In this document: piece after piece, positions 10,266 through 19,896 of the stretch
Layout: each line of letters opens with the position of its first letter
Numbering within the stretch: the first letter of the stretch is position 1
Source of the DNA: a bacterium
GTDB taxonomy: Bacteria; Oederibacteriota; JAAXVQ01; JAUVAV01
Direction: 5' to 3'
DNA length: 54,887 nucleotides
Assembly: GCA_023139775.1 (NCBI GenBank)
Contig: JAGLMY010000014.1
Span: forward strand, 1-54,887
Position numbers and translations under genes: made by a program
Notes under the pieces: model-generated
Database searches by the model: none
What the model was told of the DNA's origin: nothing
The model's input: only the letters and a program-made list of their open reading frames with translations

Positions 10266-13200
10266 CTAATTGGTTTTTTTCTCTGCCAAACGCCAACGTC
10301 TTGTGAAGCCTCTAACTGCCAATACCACTTTGAATTCCTCTAGTATTAAATAAAATCCCGGCAAGATAAACAGAGTCAACAAAGTTGAACTGAGCAGCCC
10401 TCCCATCACGGTAATCGCCAGCGGACTCCAAAGCACAGCAGATTCACCGCAATCCAGAGCCATAGGCAATAAGCCGAAAAGCGTCGTAGCGGTCGTCATA
10501 AAAATCGGGCGTATCCGCTGCCGGCCCGCCCAGATCACCAAGCGAGCTACCGCAATCTTCGGAAATTGTCGTTTCAATTTATTCATGCGATCAATCAATA
10601 TTATGCCGTTGTTAACCACGATTCCACCGAGCATGAGCATGCCGATCAATACGCCCAGGGTCACTGTGCTGTTGGTTACAACCAAGGCGGCAATGGCGCC
10701 AATCACAGACAACAACACCGTTATCATGATAATGAAGGGCTGGCGCAGGGACTCGAACAAACACGCCAACACGATGAATATCAGAATAACGGTAAAGGTC
10801 AGGGCCTGCCAAAAACTGCGATTGGCCTGTACCATATTTTCATAATCTCCGCCAATATCAGCATAATAGTCCTCCGGAAAAGTCATGCCGCGAATAATGG
10901 TCTGCACCGCTTGCGCGGCTGTTTCCAAGGGCAGCTTGCCTAAATTAGCGCTGACTTGAATCATCCGGCTTTTATTACGATGCCAAATTTCGCTGGGTGA
11001 CAAGCCAAACCGCAAATCCGAAAAATGTTCCAGTGGTACGTGAAATCCTTTGGGAGAGGCCAGCATTAACATTTTTAATTGCGCTATGGTTTCGCATTGT
11101 TTCGGTTCCAATCGTACGATGGTCTCGATTTCTTCCTGTTGATCATAAAACGAGGTGGCATGCAAACCGCGCAATTGGGCGTGCACGGTTTCGCCGATAT
11201 CCTGATTATCCAGGCCCATAAGGGCCACCCTTTTAGGCAGCAAGTGTACTTTGGCCTCCGGTCTGCCGGGGCGATACCTGACTTTTACATCGGACAAGGC
11301 TTCCACTTTTGACATTTTCGAGGCCATTTGCATGGCCAATTGAGCCAGAGTTTGATACTGGTAACCATAGAGTTCAACAAAAATCTCCTTGCCTTGCCGG
11401 GGTTCTGAAAAATAGATAAAAGCATCATGTTCCTCCCCGCCCTCCTCTAAACGCGGACGAAGATATTCAATAACCTCCTGCGTAGACCACGACCGCTGGG
11501 CGCGTGGTTTAAGGGTTACATATATCTTGGAGGACCATCCTTCTACGCGGGAAGATACGTTCTTGAGCATCGGTTGTATCTTCTCCAGGCCGGCAATGCG
11601 TTTTTCAACCTCTTTTACCACTTGGTCTGAAATATCCAACCGAACTCCTGAGGGCAGCTCTACATAGATCGTAAATTCACTTTGTTCCGATGCGGCCAAA
11701 AAATCCTTCGGCAACTGTTTCTGAAAAATAAACAGGGCCCCCAGGAACAAGCAAAGAATCAGCAACGTCATTTTAAATTTATGCTGCAGAAGTATTCTCA
11801 AATACCAACGGTAATGTTTAATCATCAGCAGGCTGGTGATTAAAAGCACGGCCACTGCCAAAACAAATACCGTTGCTCCCCAGTTGCTATGCACAACCAG
11901 ACGGAGCAGCACAAGTCCCAAGATCAACAGCACTCCTGCCACGTAGCACAACTTCCTTTTCAAAAATGCCACAATTTTTCCCAGGTAGGCCGCACTTTTC
12001 ATCTGGAGCATTTCCAAAAACTGCGTCACACTTCCCCGCAGACTCTGGGCCGGCGGATTCGTTGCTGCTTCAATTGGCACGTAATAGGCCAGCGCCGGAA
12101 TAAGCGCCAGCGCGGTAAATAGCGATGCCAACAAGGTCGTGGTCACTGTAAAAGCAATACCCGCATAGAGCAATTGCGTCTGCTTTTGTAAAAAGGAAAA
12201 AGGCAAAAAAACCGCAATCGTGGTCAGGGTTCCTCCGATCATGGGCATCATCATTTGTTTGGCCGCCTGTACCACACGTTCCGATTTGGACCAGGTGTGG
12301 TATTTTTTATGAAAGCGGTCAATGTTCTCCAATACCACAATGGAATTATCCACGAGCAGACCAATGCCTAATACCAATCCGGAGAGCGAGATGACATTTA
12401 AAGCGACCTGTTCCAAGTACATCATCACCAGTGTGATCAATAAAGAAACCGGAATGGAGCCGGCGACCATCAAGGCAGGACGGATATCCTTTTGCCAGAC
12501 AGATACCCCCGACATCAGGACAAACACACTAATAATGATCACCAGGGTATTGGTCAGGGGAATCCGCCACAAATAAAATACCAGCAAATTAACGGTCAAT
12601 CCCAGTATCAAGCCGACAGACAACCAGCGGGTGATAACGGTTTTACTGAGAAAAAAACCCAAGATCAGCACCACCAAACACATGCCATAAAACAAGGTCA
12701 TCTTCACCGCCCGAATGGCCTCCTGAATGCTCCGGCCTTGGTCCGCTACAGTAAATAATTGAATCTGCTCGTCCAATCCGTTCTCGAATTGAAGCAGAAC
12801 CAGTTTAACGCGCTCCACTACATGTACAACATTGGCCAGACTTTCCTTCTGGATATATAGGGTAACCGCTGATTTAGAATTCAATCTTGAATGAGTCTCC
12901 GCTTCCATAAAATCATCCTGAACCACGGCGATATCCTGCAGACGAACCAGGCCTGCTTTATTGGTCACCGCAACACCGATTTGTTCTATTTCTCTGATTT
13001 CCTTGAACGCTCCTTGGGTTCTTAAACCGATCAGTTGTTCTGCCTGGTCCAGACTGCCAACCTGCATATTTAAATTGTTTTTCTCCAAGATACCAATGAT
13101 TTGTTTTACGGAAAGCCCCAGGGCGACCAAGCGCCTTTTATCCAGATGCACCAATATCTTCCGTTCCCGGCCTCCGCCGATTTCTACATTGGCCACCCCC

Positions 13201-13769
13201 GGGATGCGCAGCAACCGATCCTTCAATCCCTCTTCCACCAGCTTACGCAGCTCTTCCGGTGAATGGCAAAGCGATGTCAGAGCGGCAATCACGACCGGCG
13301 CATCGGATTCTTCATAGTGTGCGATCACCGGTCGTTCAATCGATTTCGGCAATTCGCCTTTTACGCGCAAGAATTTTTCCCGGGTTTCCAAAGTTGCCAA
13401 ATTCATATTGGTGCCAGGTTCAAATTCCAAGGTCACAATGGATTTGTGTTTTTTGGAGGTGGAAACAATATTTTTCAATTTTGATACCGTACTCATGGCT
13501 GCTTCCACCGGTTTGGTGATCAATCGTTCCACTTCAGGAGGCGGCATACCTCCCCGTACGTTGATAAATATGGTGACTTGACCATAGCTGATATTCGGCA
13601 TGAGCTCCATGGGCAATTGTCTTAATCCAACCAAACCCATTAAAATAAAAGCTGTCACGATCATACTCAATGCCACTGGCCGGCGAATACTGAACCCAGG
13701 CAAACGGCTCGCCACCATAAGCAACAAGAGCGCCACCCCGGCTATATGGATAAGTTGGTTTTCATTCAT
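10266..13769 (-). CDS. RND-family efflux permease with extra membrane segments
   Basis: An inner-membrane proton-driven pump of the AcrB/MdtB/CzcA superfamily, about 1167 aa from the ATG at 13769. That ATG overlaps the end of the upstream RND gene and has AGAGGGA upstream. Both halves of the RND duplication are present: porter domains (LRQLPMELMPNISYGQV..., VTIFINVRGGMPPPEVE), GIGLLVDNSIVVLENI in TM4 with one Asp (the second is Asn), and GGIVVNNGIILIDRM in TM10. It is longer than the usual 1030-1070 aa because hydrophobic segments are added: two between TM2 and TM3 (about residues 390-440) and two before TM7 (about 620-670), suggesting about 16 helices. It is last in the TolC-MFP-RND-RND operon; a mixed pump with the neighbouring RND, like MdtBC, is plausible. 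Substrate unknown. Confidence 0.93.
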   Translation of the reverse strand: MNENQLIHIAGVALLLLMVASRLPGFSIRRPVALSMIVTAFILMGLVGLRQLPMELMPNISYGQVTIFINVRGGMPPPEVERLITKPVEAAMSTVSKLKNIVSTSKKHKSIVTLEFEPGTNMNLATLETREKFLRVKGELPKSIERPVIAHYEESDAPVVIAALTSLCHSPEELRKLVEEGLKDRLLRIPGVANVEIGGGRERKILVHLDKRRLVALGLSVKQIIGILEKNNLNMQVGSLDQAEQLIGLRTQGAFKEIREIEQIGVAVTNKAGLVRLQDIAVVQDDFMEAETHSRLNSKSAVTLYIQKESLANVVHVVERVKLVLLQFENGLDEQIQLFTVADQGRSIQEAIRAVKMTLFYGMCLVVLILGFFLSKTVITRWLSVGLILGLTVNLLVFYLWRIPLTNTLVIIISVFVLMSGVSVWQKDIRPALMVAGSIPVSLLITLVMMYLEQVALNVISLSGLVLGIGLLVDNSIVVLENIDRFHKKYHTWSKSERVVQAAKQMMMPMIGGTLTTIAVFLPFSFLQKQTQLLYAGIAFTVTTTLLASLFTALALIPALAYYVPIEAATNPPAQSLRGSVTQFLEMLQMKSAAYLGKIVAFLKRKLCYVAGVLLILGLVLLRLVVHSNWGATVFVLAVAVLLITSLLMIKHYRWYLRILLQHKFKMTLLILCLFLGALFIFQKQLPKDFLAASEQSEFTIYVELPSGVRLDISDQVVKEVEKRIAGLEKIQPMLKNVSSRVEGWSSKIYVTLKPRAQRSWSTQEVIEYLRPRLEEGGEEHDAFIYFSEPRQGKEIFVELYGYQYQTLAQLAMQMASKMSKVEALSDVKVRYRPGRPEAKVHLLPKRVALMGLDNQDIGETVHAQLRGLHATSFYDQQEEIETIVRLEPKQCETIAQLKMLMLASPKGFHVPLEHFSDLRFGLSPSEIWHRNKSRMIQVSANLGKLPLETAAQAVQTIIRGMTFPEDYYADIGGDYENMVQANRSFWQALTFTVILIFIVLACLFESLRQPFIIMITVLLSVIGAIAALVVTNSTVTLGVLIGMLMLGGIVVNNGIILIDRMNKLKRQFPKIAVARLVIWAGRQRIRPIFMTTATTLFGLLPMALDCGESAVLWSPLAITVMGGLLSSTLLTLFILPGFYLILEEFKVVLAVRGFTRRWRLAEKKTN

Positions 13770-16700
13770 ATTGTATCCCTCTTTGCGGCACAAGTATGTT
13801 GTGTGCCGGTTTTCTCAGTCGGCTGAGAATCTTGGCATCAACCAAATAATACAAGGTCGGTAAAATGACCAGACTCAGTATGGTGGAAACGATAAGACCG
13901 GAAACAACCACCACCGCCATGGGTGCCTGCATTTTCGTTTCCCGGCTCAACCCCATAGCCAAGGGCAGGAGTCCCAGGATGGTCGTCATCGCAGTCATGA
14001 CAATAGGACGCAAACGCACTTGCCCGGCTTCAATCAAAATCTGTCTAAGCTCCTGCGGATTGTGCCTGCGCTTTTGATTCACATAATCAATCAAAACGAT
14101 GCCATTGTTCACTACGATTCCACATAACAGAACCATGCCCATGCCTGCCATGGCCGAAAGGGAATGGCAGGTCAGCAGCAGCGCTGGTCCCATGCCAATG
14201 ACTGCCAAGGGAATAGTAACGAGGATAAGAAAAGGCTGCCAATAGGATTCAAATTGTGCAGCCATGATCATATACACCAGCAGCAGGGACATCAGTAATA
14301 TAATGCACAGACTACGGAAAGATTCACTCATCTGCGTCGCCTCACCGGTCAACATTAAGCTAAAGTCCGGATGTTTATGCCGCTGGCTTTTCAGTAGGCT
14401 CTCTATTTCCGGCCGCACATTATCCAGGGTCCGTTTGTACAATCCTGCCCTGACCAGCACTGTGCGCTGCTGGTCAAAATGCAAGATTTCACTCGGCCCA
14501 ATCCCCGGCTGAACGGCTGCCACCATCTCCAGGGGAATGTCAATGTTCAAGGGAGAATGGATCAACAGCCGATGTAGAGCCTGAAAATCATTTCGATCCT
14601 CTTCCCGCAAGCGAACCTGTATATCAATCTCTTGACCATCCTCCCGGAACTCTGAAACTTTGGAACCCTTGACCGCCGTCAACACCGTTTTGGCCAAATC
14701 CGCTACTGAAAGACTGAAACGCGCGGCCTGATCCCGGTTGACATCTATGCTGATTTCCGGTGCATTCATCCGCAAGGAAGAATGCACATTATAAATGCCT
14801 GGCTGTTGGTTCAACTGCCTGACCAGGGTTTCTGAGATATGTTTCAAGGTTTCCAAATGATGACCTTTGATTTCTATGACAATGGGTGAGGCATTGCTGC
14901 CAAGCTTGGCCCAGGTTCCTCCGCCTTGTTGCAAAATAGTTTTTCCGCCGCGCAAATCGAGCTGGGAGAGTTTGCCTTTCACCACCTGCATGACCTCCAC
15001 AGTTGTCGGCTTTCGTGTTGATTTAAGATCCACCACAATTTTGGATTCATGCTTTTCCAAAGGCTGCAATCCCTCTTTCGGAATAGATCCGCCCGTTACC
15101 AGTTGGTGCTCGATTTCAGGAATGCTGCGCAACACTGCTTCTACCTGCTTAGTGATCTTATCCGTGATGTTAAGTTTTGTCCCATTTGGCATTTTCAGCT
15201 GTACACTGAATTGTCCTTGATCCAACTTAGGAAAGAGGGTTTTGGGAATAACCAGTATAAGCAGTATCGAAAAACACCATAATAAAATCGTGGCGAGTAG
15301 TATTCTTTTCGGATGGTATAGGCTCCAGTGCAAAAATTGTTTATAGCCGGATTTGACCAGCGCAGCCTTTTGAGCCAATCGCTGCAACCAGTTTGGATAC
15401 TGAAGATCATGACGTTTTATCTGACCGGTTAACATGGGAATCAGGGTAAAGGCCACTACCAGTGAAGCGATTTGCGAAAAAACAACTGCCCAGGACAAAT
15501 CGCGAAAAACCTGGCCGATCAGACCAAAAACAAACGCCAAAGGCAGAAAGACCACCAGCGTTGTGCCAATGGAGCTGGTTACTGCTGCCATCATTTCCCG
15601 GGCGCCGGCAACCGCTGCTATTGCCGGCTCTTTTCCCATACTCCGGTGACGGGTTATGTTTTCCAGCACCACAATTGCGCCGTCCACTAAAAGTCCAATC
15701 CCCACCGTCAACCCGGCTAATGAGATGGTGTTCAACGTGATTCCTTGCAGGTGCAGCAAAAACAAGGTAATAAAAAGCGAGACCGGAATCGAGGCACTTA
15801 CAATCAAGGCGTGTTTATAATTTCCCAGAAAAAAGAACAACACCAGAAAGGCCAAGAACGCTCCCACAAAACCGGCATTCAGCATTTGTCGAATACCGGA
15901 TTTGATGAACAGCGATTGGTCGAAAACCATCTGCACCTGAATGCCTTGCGGCAATTTACTCTGAATGGTTTCCAGCTTATTTTTTATCCCCTTAGCCACC
16001 TCAACCACATGGGCATCACCTTGTTTGAGAATAGCCAGGGATATATTTTCTTGGCCGTCATAGCGTGAAAAACTGGTTCTTTCCCGAACCGTATCAAAGA
16101 CCCGGCCCAAGGTGCCCAGTTGGACCATAATATCTGTGGTTGCTTTCGGATCACGCTTAGCCTCTTTTTGGTAATGCGGATTTAACCGGGAGTTGATATC
16201 ACTGGGCATTTTTTGTTCCTGATCAACCTTGACCACCACCTCTGCAATTTCCTCAGGACGATCATAGGTTCCTTTCACCCGTACGACATACTCGTAGGTA
16301 TCATCTTTTACCGTGCCGGCCGGATAGGTAATATTGGCTTTGCTAATCGCTTGGGATACATCCAAAATTGGAATCTGATGATTGGCCAGTTTATCTTGGT
16401 CCAGCTCCACTTTAATCTCCCGTTCCAATCCGCCGGTCAGCATAACCGCTGCCACACCCGGTACTTTTTCCAACAATTCCGAGACCGGCCGCTTGGCTAT
16501 TTTCAAGAGATCCTGCGGAGAACGGTCTCCACTCAGGCTGATCACTGCAACCGGCATTGTCAAAGGATTGAAGCGCTCAATGCGTGGTTCTTTGGCCTCC
16601 CGCGGCAGTTTTGCTTTCACCAAGTCAATTTTTTCCCTGAGATTCAAGGAGGCAAAATCCATGTCCGTACCCCAGCGAAATTCCACAGTTACAATGGAAA

Positions 16701-16962
16701 TGCTTTCTTTGGAGACAGAATGAATACGACGAATGCCTTTTACCGTACCGCAGGCTTCTTCAATGACTTTTGTGATTAGAGTCTCCACTTCCTGGCTGGA
16801 CGCATTTTGGTAGGCAGTCAAGACCAACAATTGGGAAAATTCTAAGGAGGGCATAAATTCCTGAGGCAGCTGCTGCCAGGCGATAATACCCAGCAGGCAC
16901 ATTAAACCCACAAACATGCTGACTGTCACACGCCGTTTGACAGAGAATTGAATGAATCTCAT
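13762..16962 (-). CDS. RND-family efflux permease
   Basis: A 1066-aa inner-membrane RND transporter of the usual length with 12 predicted membrane segments. The N-terminus (MRFIQFSVKRRVTVSMFVGL) leads into TM1, followed by the porter signature LPQEFMPSLEFSQLLVLTAY. TM4 reads VGIGLLVDGAIVVLENI, keeping one of the two Asp residues of AcrB, and TM10 reads CGIVVNNGIVLIDYVNQ. The start ATG at 16962 overlaps the stop of the membrane fusion gene (ATGA), and AAGGAG lies about 11 bases upstream. Its 3' end overlaps the next RND gene by 8 bases. Two non-identical RND subunits with one fusion protein and one channel suggest a heteromeric pump; the substrate cannot be told from sequence. Confidence 0.96.
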   Translation of the reverse strand: MRFIQFSVKRRVTVSMFVGLMCLLGIIAWQQLPQEFMPSLEFSQLLVLTAYQNASSQEVETLITKVIEEACGTVKGIRRIHSVSKESISIVTVEFRWGTDMDFASLNLREKIDLVKAKLPREAKEPRIERFNPLTMPVAVISLSGDRSPQDLLKIAKRPVSELLEKVPGVAAVMLTGGLEREIKVELDQDKLANHQIPILDVSQAISKANITYPAGTVKDDTYEYVVRVKGTYDRPEEIAEVVVKVDQEQKMPSDINSRLNPHYQKEAKRDPKATTDIMVQLGTLGRVFDTVRERTSFSRYDGQENISLAILKQGDAHVVEVAKGIKNKLETIQSKLPQGIQVQMVFDQSLFIKSGIRQMLNAGFVGAFLAFLVLFFFLGNYKHALIVSASIPVSLFITLFLLHLQGITLNTISLAGLTVGIGLLVDGAIVVLENITRHRSMGKEPAIAAVAGAREMMAAVTSSIGTTLVVFLPLAFVFGLIGQVFRDLSWAVVFSQIASLVVAFTLIPMLTGQIKRHDLQYPNWLQRLAQKAALVKSGYKQFLHWSLYHPKRILLATILLWCFSILLILVIPKTLFPKLDQGQFSVQLKMPNGTKLNITDKITKQVEAVLRSIPEIEHQLVTGGSIPKEGLQPLEKHESKIVVDLKSTRKPTTVEVMQVVKGKLSQLDLRGGKTILQQGGGTWAKLGSNASPIVIEIKGHHLETLKHISETLVRQLNQQPGIYNVHSSLRMNAPEISIDVNRDQAARFSLSVADLAKTVLTAVKGSKVSEFREDGQEIDIQVRLREEDRNDFQALHRLLIHSPLNIDIPLEMVAAVQPGIGPSEILHFDQQRTVLVRAGLYKRTLDNVRPEIESLLKSQRHKHPDFSLMLTGEATQMSESFRSLCIILLMSLLLVYMIMAAQFESYWQPFLILVTIPLAVIGMGPALLLTCHSLSAMAGMGMVLLCGIVVNNGIVLIDYVNQKRRHNPQELRQILIEAGQVRLRPIVMTAMTTILGLLPLAMGLSRETKMQAPMAVVVVSGLIVSTILSLVILPTLYYLVDAKILSRLRKPAHNILVPQRGIQYE

Positions 16963-18080
16963 AGCATCTTTTTCTCCTTTTCCTGATATTCATCCACTTG
17001 TCCGTATTTGATCAGAGAACCGGCCTGCAAGCCGGTACCATTTGATTGCTTAATGATAACGTCGTTTTCTTCCAATCCCAGCTTGATTTCCACATACTCC
17101 CTTGAGGCATACCCCAAACTGACATCCCGAAGATGCAGGCTTTTATTCTCGCTAACAATATATACTTTGGCGTCACCCTGAATGAGCGCGGTTTTAGGAA
17201 TAATAATGCTTTGGTTATGATGGGTAATCACCTGGCAGACAGCAGAGAGTCCAGGTCTCAAGTGGGTTCGATACTCATTAGAAATGCTGATCCGGATCAC
17301 CGCCATCCGGCTGGTGGTAGTGACTTCCGGAGAAAGGCTCATGATCTTCCCTTCTATCTTCAGATTCGGAAAAGCATCCACCTTGACCAGCGCTCTTTGG
17401 TTGACCTGGATTTCCTTAACCCGTCGTTCGGTCACACTGGTTTCAATGAAAAGGTCATCTTCATTACTCACAAAATAGGCGATAGGTACTTGACGATTAA
17501 CCAATTCACCTTCCAAAACCAGGCAATCTCCGAGATAGCCGTCTTTAGGAGCAACAATGAAGGTATCATCGTAATCCTTCTTAGCAATGGCCAGCGTCTC
17601 TTTGACTTCTTGCACCTCAATTTTGGAAGCACCGCCCACATCGTACAGCGCGCGGGTGCGTTTGAAATTGATTTTAGCCTGACGATATTTGGCCCGCGAG
17701 CGAATATGATTCAGCTCAGCAATTACTCTGCCTTTTCCCACAAAATCCCCGGATTTGAAATGATATTTCATGAGGGTTTCCTCTTGGCTGCTTTTCAGCT
17801 CAATGGAAGAACCTTTGACCGAACCGATCAGTCCCTGCATAACATCTTGAAATAAAACTCTCTTCACCCGAAAAACCTGCGCATAGCGCTGTTTTTCCTT
17901 TGCTTGGGCCTGCTGCTCCCAAGGATTTCCAGACACCGAAACCGACTGTGCATAACGGTGGTGCCAAAGCAGCGCCCCGCTAGCGATAACAATCACACTC
18001 AGAGCGGCAATGATATGGATTCTGTTTCTCGCTAGCCATACATAGCTTTCGGAAAAACGGACAAATCGTAATGTTTTCAT
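16959..18080 (-). CDS. Periplasmic membrane fusion protein (HlyD/AcrA type)
   Basis: The 373-aa adaptor that would link the RND pumps to the TolC-like channel. A single N-terminal membrane anchor (about residues 20-42, IHIIAALSVIVIASGALLW) precedes a short helical hairpin (KYRQAKINFKRTRALYD...LAIAKKDYDDTFIVAPKDGYLG) split across a lipoyl/barrel-sandwich domain, then beta-barrel and membrane-proximal regions (TTTSRMAVIRISISNEYRTHLRPGLSAVCQV). The ATG at 18080 overlaps the stop of the upstream gene (ATGA) with AAGGTGG upstream. Its order between the channel and the pumps is the classic tripartite arrangement. A GCCGGT-type inverted repeat lies within the gene near 17019-17036. Confidence 0.93.
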   Translation of the reverse strand: MKTLRFVRFSESYVWLARNRIHIIAALSVIVIASGALLWHHRYAQSVSVSGNPWEQQAQAKEKQRYAQVFRVKRVLFQDVMQGLIGSVKGSSIELKSSQEETLMKYHFKSGDFVGKGRVIAELNHIRSRAKYRQAKINFKRTRALYDVGGASKIEVQEVKETLAIAKKDYDDTFIVAPKDGYLGDCLVLEGELVNRQVPIAYFVSNEDDLFIETSVTERRVKEIQVNQRALVKVDAFPNLKIEGKIMSLSPEVTTTSRMAVIRISISNEYRTHLRPGLSAVCQVITHHNQSIIIPKTALIQGDAKVYIVSENKSLHLRDVSLGYASREYVEIKLGLEENDVIIKQSNGTGLQAGSLIKYGQVDEYQEKEKKML

Positions 18081-19585
18081 AGTAAACCACCTTTACCTTT
18101 GCTGATTTTTTGTACATCAATCCCACTAAATTTTCCCGGAATTCCGATTGCCTTATCCAGAGCGGCAAGTGATATGTAATAAAAAGCCAGGGCTTCCCGC
18201 CAGGCCGCCTTCGACCCGATCAATTTATTCTGCGCCTCTGCCATGTCAGACAAGGTCGCTTTCTTATCGCGAAGATTGATTTCATGAATGGCCAATTCCC
18301 GCTTATACAAATCCAATTCCGTTTCCGCGTGCTTAATTTGGCTTACCGCTTTTTTGTAATTGAAATAAGCCTCCCGGACCTGTTGTTCGACTTTTATCAG
18401 TGTTTTGTGCTGATTATAGTCAGCCTGCAGAACTCCGAGCTCAACTTCTTTTTTCTCCCGGGCTGATTTGTATCCATCCAACCAATTTATGGCTGCGGAT
18501 ACAGTACGTGATTCCGTACGTGATGACTGCCCCAATTTGGGACTGGTCTTTTGCTCAAACCCTGAGGTGGATATTGTGTTCCAGGCAATCTGCTGGGTTA
18601 GCTTAATGTTCACATTGTAATCCTCACGTAAATGGAGATCTTCGCTGTTATACGCGCCGCCACTGCGTCCGTAAAAACCGCTGAGCTCAATTTTTGGCCA
18701 ATCGCCACTGTGCTTTATGGTTTGCTCAAGCTCACTGATCTTATGCAAATACCCCTGGATAGCCAATTCCGGATGATGCTCATGTGCCATAGATATACAG
18801 GACGACAAGGTGATATCCTCTGGTTGTGAAGGCGCCAGGCTTTGGACTTGTCCCTGGATGGGCGTTTGCACACCCAGCGCCTCCAGCCATTCCCAATAAT
18901 ATTTTTCTTCCTCCGCTCCGGCGCTTTCCAAGAGATAGGTGGCCTGGTTTTTATTGGCTGTGGTTGCCAACAAGATTCGTTTATTGATGATACCTTGCTG
19001 GTATAACTGCCTGGCCATCTTGTGATAGCGTCCGACCTTTTTCAAGGAGCGCTTATAATCATGCACATCATCTCGAATACGCGCCAAATTCCAATATGCT
19101 TCAGCAACTTGATAGATCATTTCCTGGAATTGCTTTTTATATTTAAGGTGTGAGACCTGCAATTGAAAATCCGCCTGTTGATACGTGGACCACAACTGTC
19201 CGCCGTTAAAAAGCGTATAGTTTAGCTGCAGGCCGTAACTCTGTTCGCGAAAACCGGGGGTGCCCAGTTCTTGAATCGCAGCACCATGAGTGATCTCACC
19301 TTTGGTGGATAAGGTAGGCCACAGATTTCTGGCTGCTTCTAAGGCCTTGCTTTCTGCCACCCTGATCTCTGTTTCTGCTATGTGCATAGGTTGATAATGA
19401 ATTCCGCTCATTTCCAGACATTCAAGCAGAGAGAATTGCTTTATTTTCACAGCTTCCCGGGCTGCTTGAGCCCAGACCTGCGTTGAACACACTCCAATTA
19501 TCAGCGCAACCAGCACCACAAGATAAAACCCATTGCACTGATGCTTCTTTGTTATCCTGTTTTTGGTATATGTATGTTTTTTCAT
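18077..19585 (-). CDS. TolC-like outer membrane efflux channel
   Basis: A 502-aa protein with a Sec signal peptide (basic start MKKHTYTKNRITKKHQ, hydrophobic FYLVVLVALIIGVCSTQVWA, likely cut after WA). The mature part shows the long amphipathic helices of the outer-membrane efflux family in two repeats, for example ESKALEAARNLWPTLSTKGEI / YNVNIKLTQQI and KVEQQVREAYFNYKKAVSQIKHAETELDLYKRELAIHE. It would form the trimeric exit duct of the pump. It is the first large gene of the operon, preceded by a 41-codon leader ORF ending 4 bases before its ATG and by a sigma-54 promoter at 19756-19771. GAGGAAGATGAGATC precedes the ATG. Confidence 0.93.
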   Translation of the reverse strand: MKKHTYTKNRITKKHQCNGFYLVVLVALIIGVCSTQVWAQAAREAVKIKQFSLLECLEMSGIHYQPMHIAETEIRVAESKALEAARNLWPTLSTKGEITHGAAIQELGTPGFREQSYGLQLNYTLFNGGQLWSTYQQADFQLQVSHLKYKKQFQEMIYQVAEAYWNLARIRDDVHDYKRSLKKVGRYHKMARQLYQQGIINKRILLATTANKNQATYLLESAGAEEEKYYWEWLEALGVQTPIQGQVQSLAPSQPEDITLSSCISMAHEHHPELAIQGYLHKISELEQTIKHSGDWPKIELSGFYGRSGGAYNSEDLHLREDYNVNIKLTQQIAWNTISTSGFEQKTSPKLGQSSRTESRTVSAAINWLDGYKSAREKKEVELGVLQADYNQHKTLIKVEQQVREAYFNYKKAVSQIKHAETELDLYKRELAIHEINLRDKKATLSDMAEAQNKLIGSKAAWREALAFYYISLAALDKAIGIPGKFSGIDVQKISKGKGGLL

Positions 19586-19589
19586 GATC

Positions 19590-19715
19590 TCATCTTCCTC
19601 GCATTTGGAATGAACCTGATGTAAACATGGTTTCAGTCATGGCGGAATATTTCAGTGCCGGCTGAATAGTACGCAAAACTGAAATTGTCAGAGCTGTTAT
19701 TATTCGCCTACTCAT
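19590..19715 (-). CDS. Small leader ORF (41 aa) ahead of the pump operon
   Basis: A 42-codon frame (MSRRIITALTISVLRTIQPA..., ending SFQMRGR) lies wholly between the predicted sigma-54 transcription start (about 19744) and tolC. Its ATG at 19715 follows GGGGGAG and GAGGAA, a purine-rich start region. Its stop TGA (19590-19592) is 4 bases from the tolC ATG, so the ribosome could pass on by coupling; its last codons also carry the tolC ribosome binding site (CGAGGAAGATGA). No family is recognised. It could be a leader or attenuator peptide, a small export substrate, or a chance frame. Confidence 0.45.
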   Translation of the reverse strand: MSRRIITALTISVLRTIQPALKYSAMTETMFTSGSFQMRGR

Positions 19716-19755
19716 TTCCTCACTCCCCCGTTTAAATATACATACCTATTACACA

Positions 19756-19771
19756 AGCAATTAATATGCCA
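19756..19771 (-). promoter_or_regulatory. Sigma-54 (-24/-12) promoter of the pump operon
   Basis: The minus strand reads TGGCATATTAATTGCT. It has the invariant GG and GC at the right spacing and matches the consensus TGGCACG-N4-TTGCW at all positions except the two weak bases after TGGCA. It is about 170 bp upstream of the channel gene, and about 40 bp upstream of the leader ORF. A palindromic activator-like site is centred 110.5 bp farther upstream. Confidence 0.75.
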
Positions 19772-19872
19772 TTTTTAAACAAAAACGTGTCTGTCAAAAC
19801 GCTTTGTTTTCAAGAGTTTTTTTTGTATGGCCGGCAATAAGACGAGTTTATTAAAAAATCCTGACCTCTAAT

Positions 19873-19890
19873 CAGAAGTCATAACTTCTG
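19873..19890. promoter_or_regulatory. Candidate upstream activator site (palindrome)
   Basis: CAGAAGTCATAACTTCTG: 7-bp inverted arms with a 4-bp centre. Its centre is 110.5 bp upstream of the first base of the sigma-54 promoter at 19771, a typical distance for an NtrC-type enhancer site. The same palindrome type stands at exactly the same distance from the second sigma-54 promoter (20668-20685). Binding by the activator at 8654-10069 is inferred. Confidence 0.6.
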
Positions 19891-19896
19891 TATAAT

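Noticed and set aside
17019-17036. An ACCGGC...GCCGGT inverted repeat in the membrane fusion gene.
   Set aside because: The encoded residues (GTGLQAG) are ordinary for the family's C-terminal strand, so no insertion is needed to explain it.
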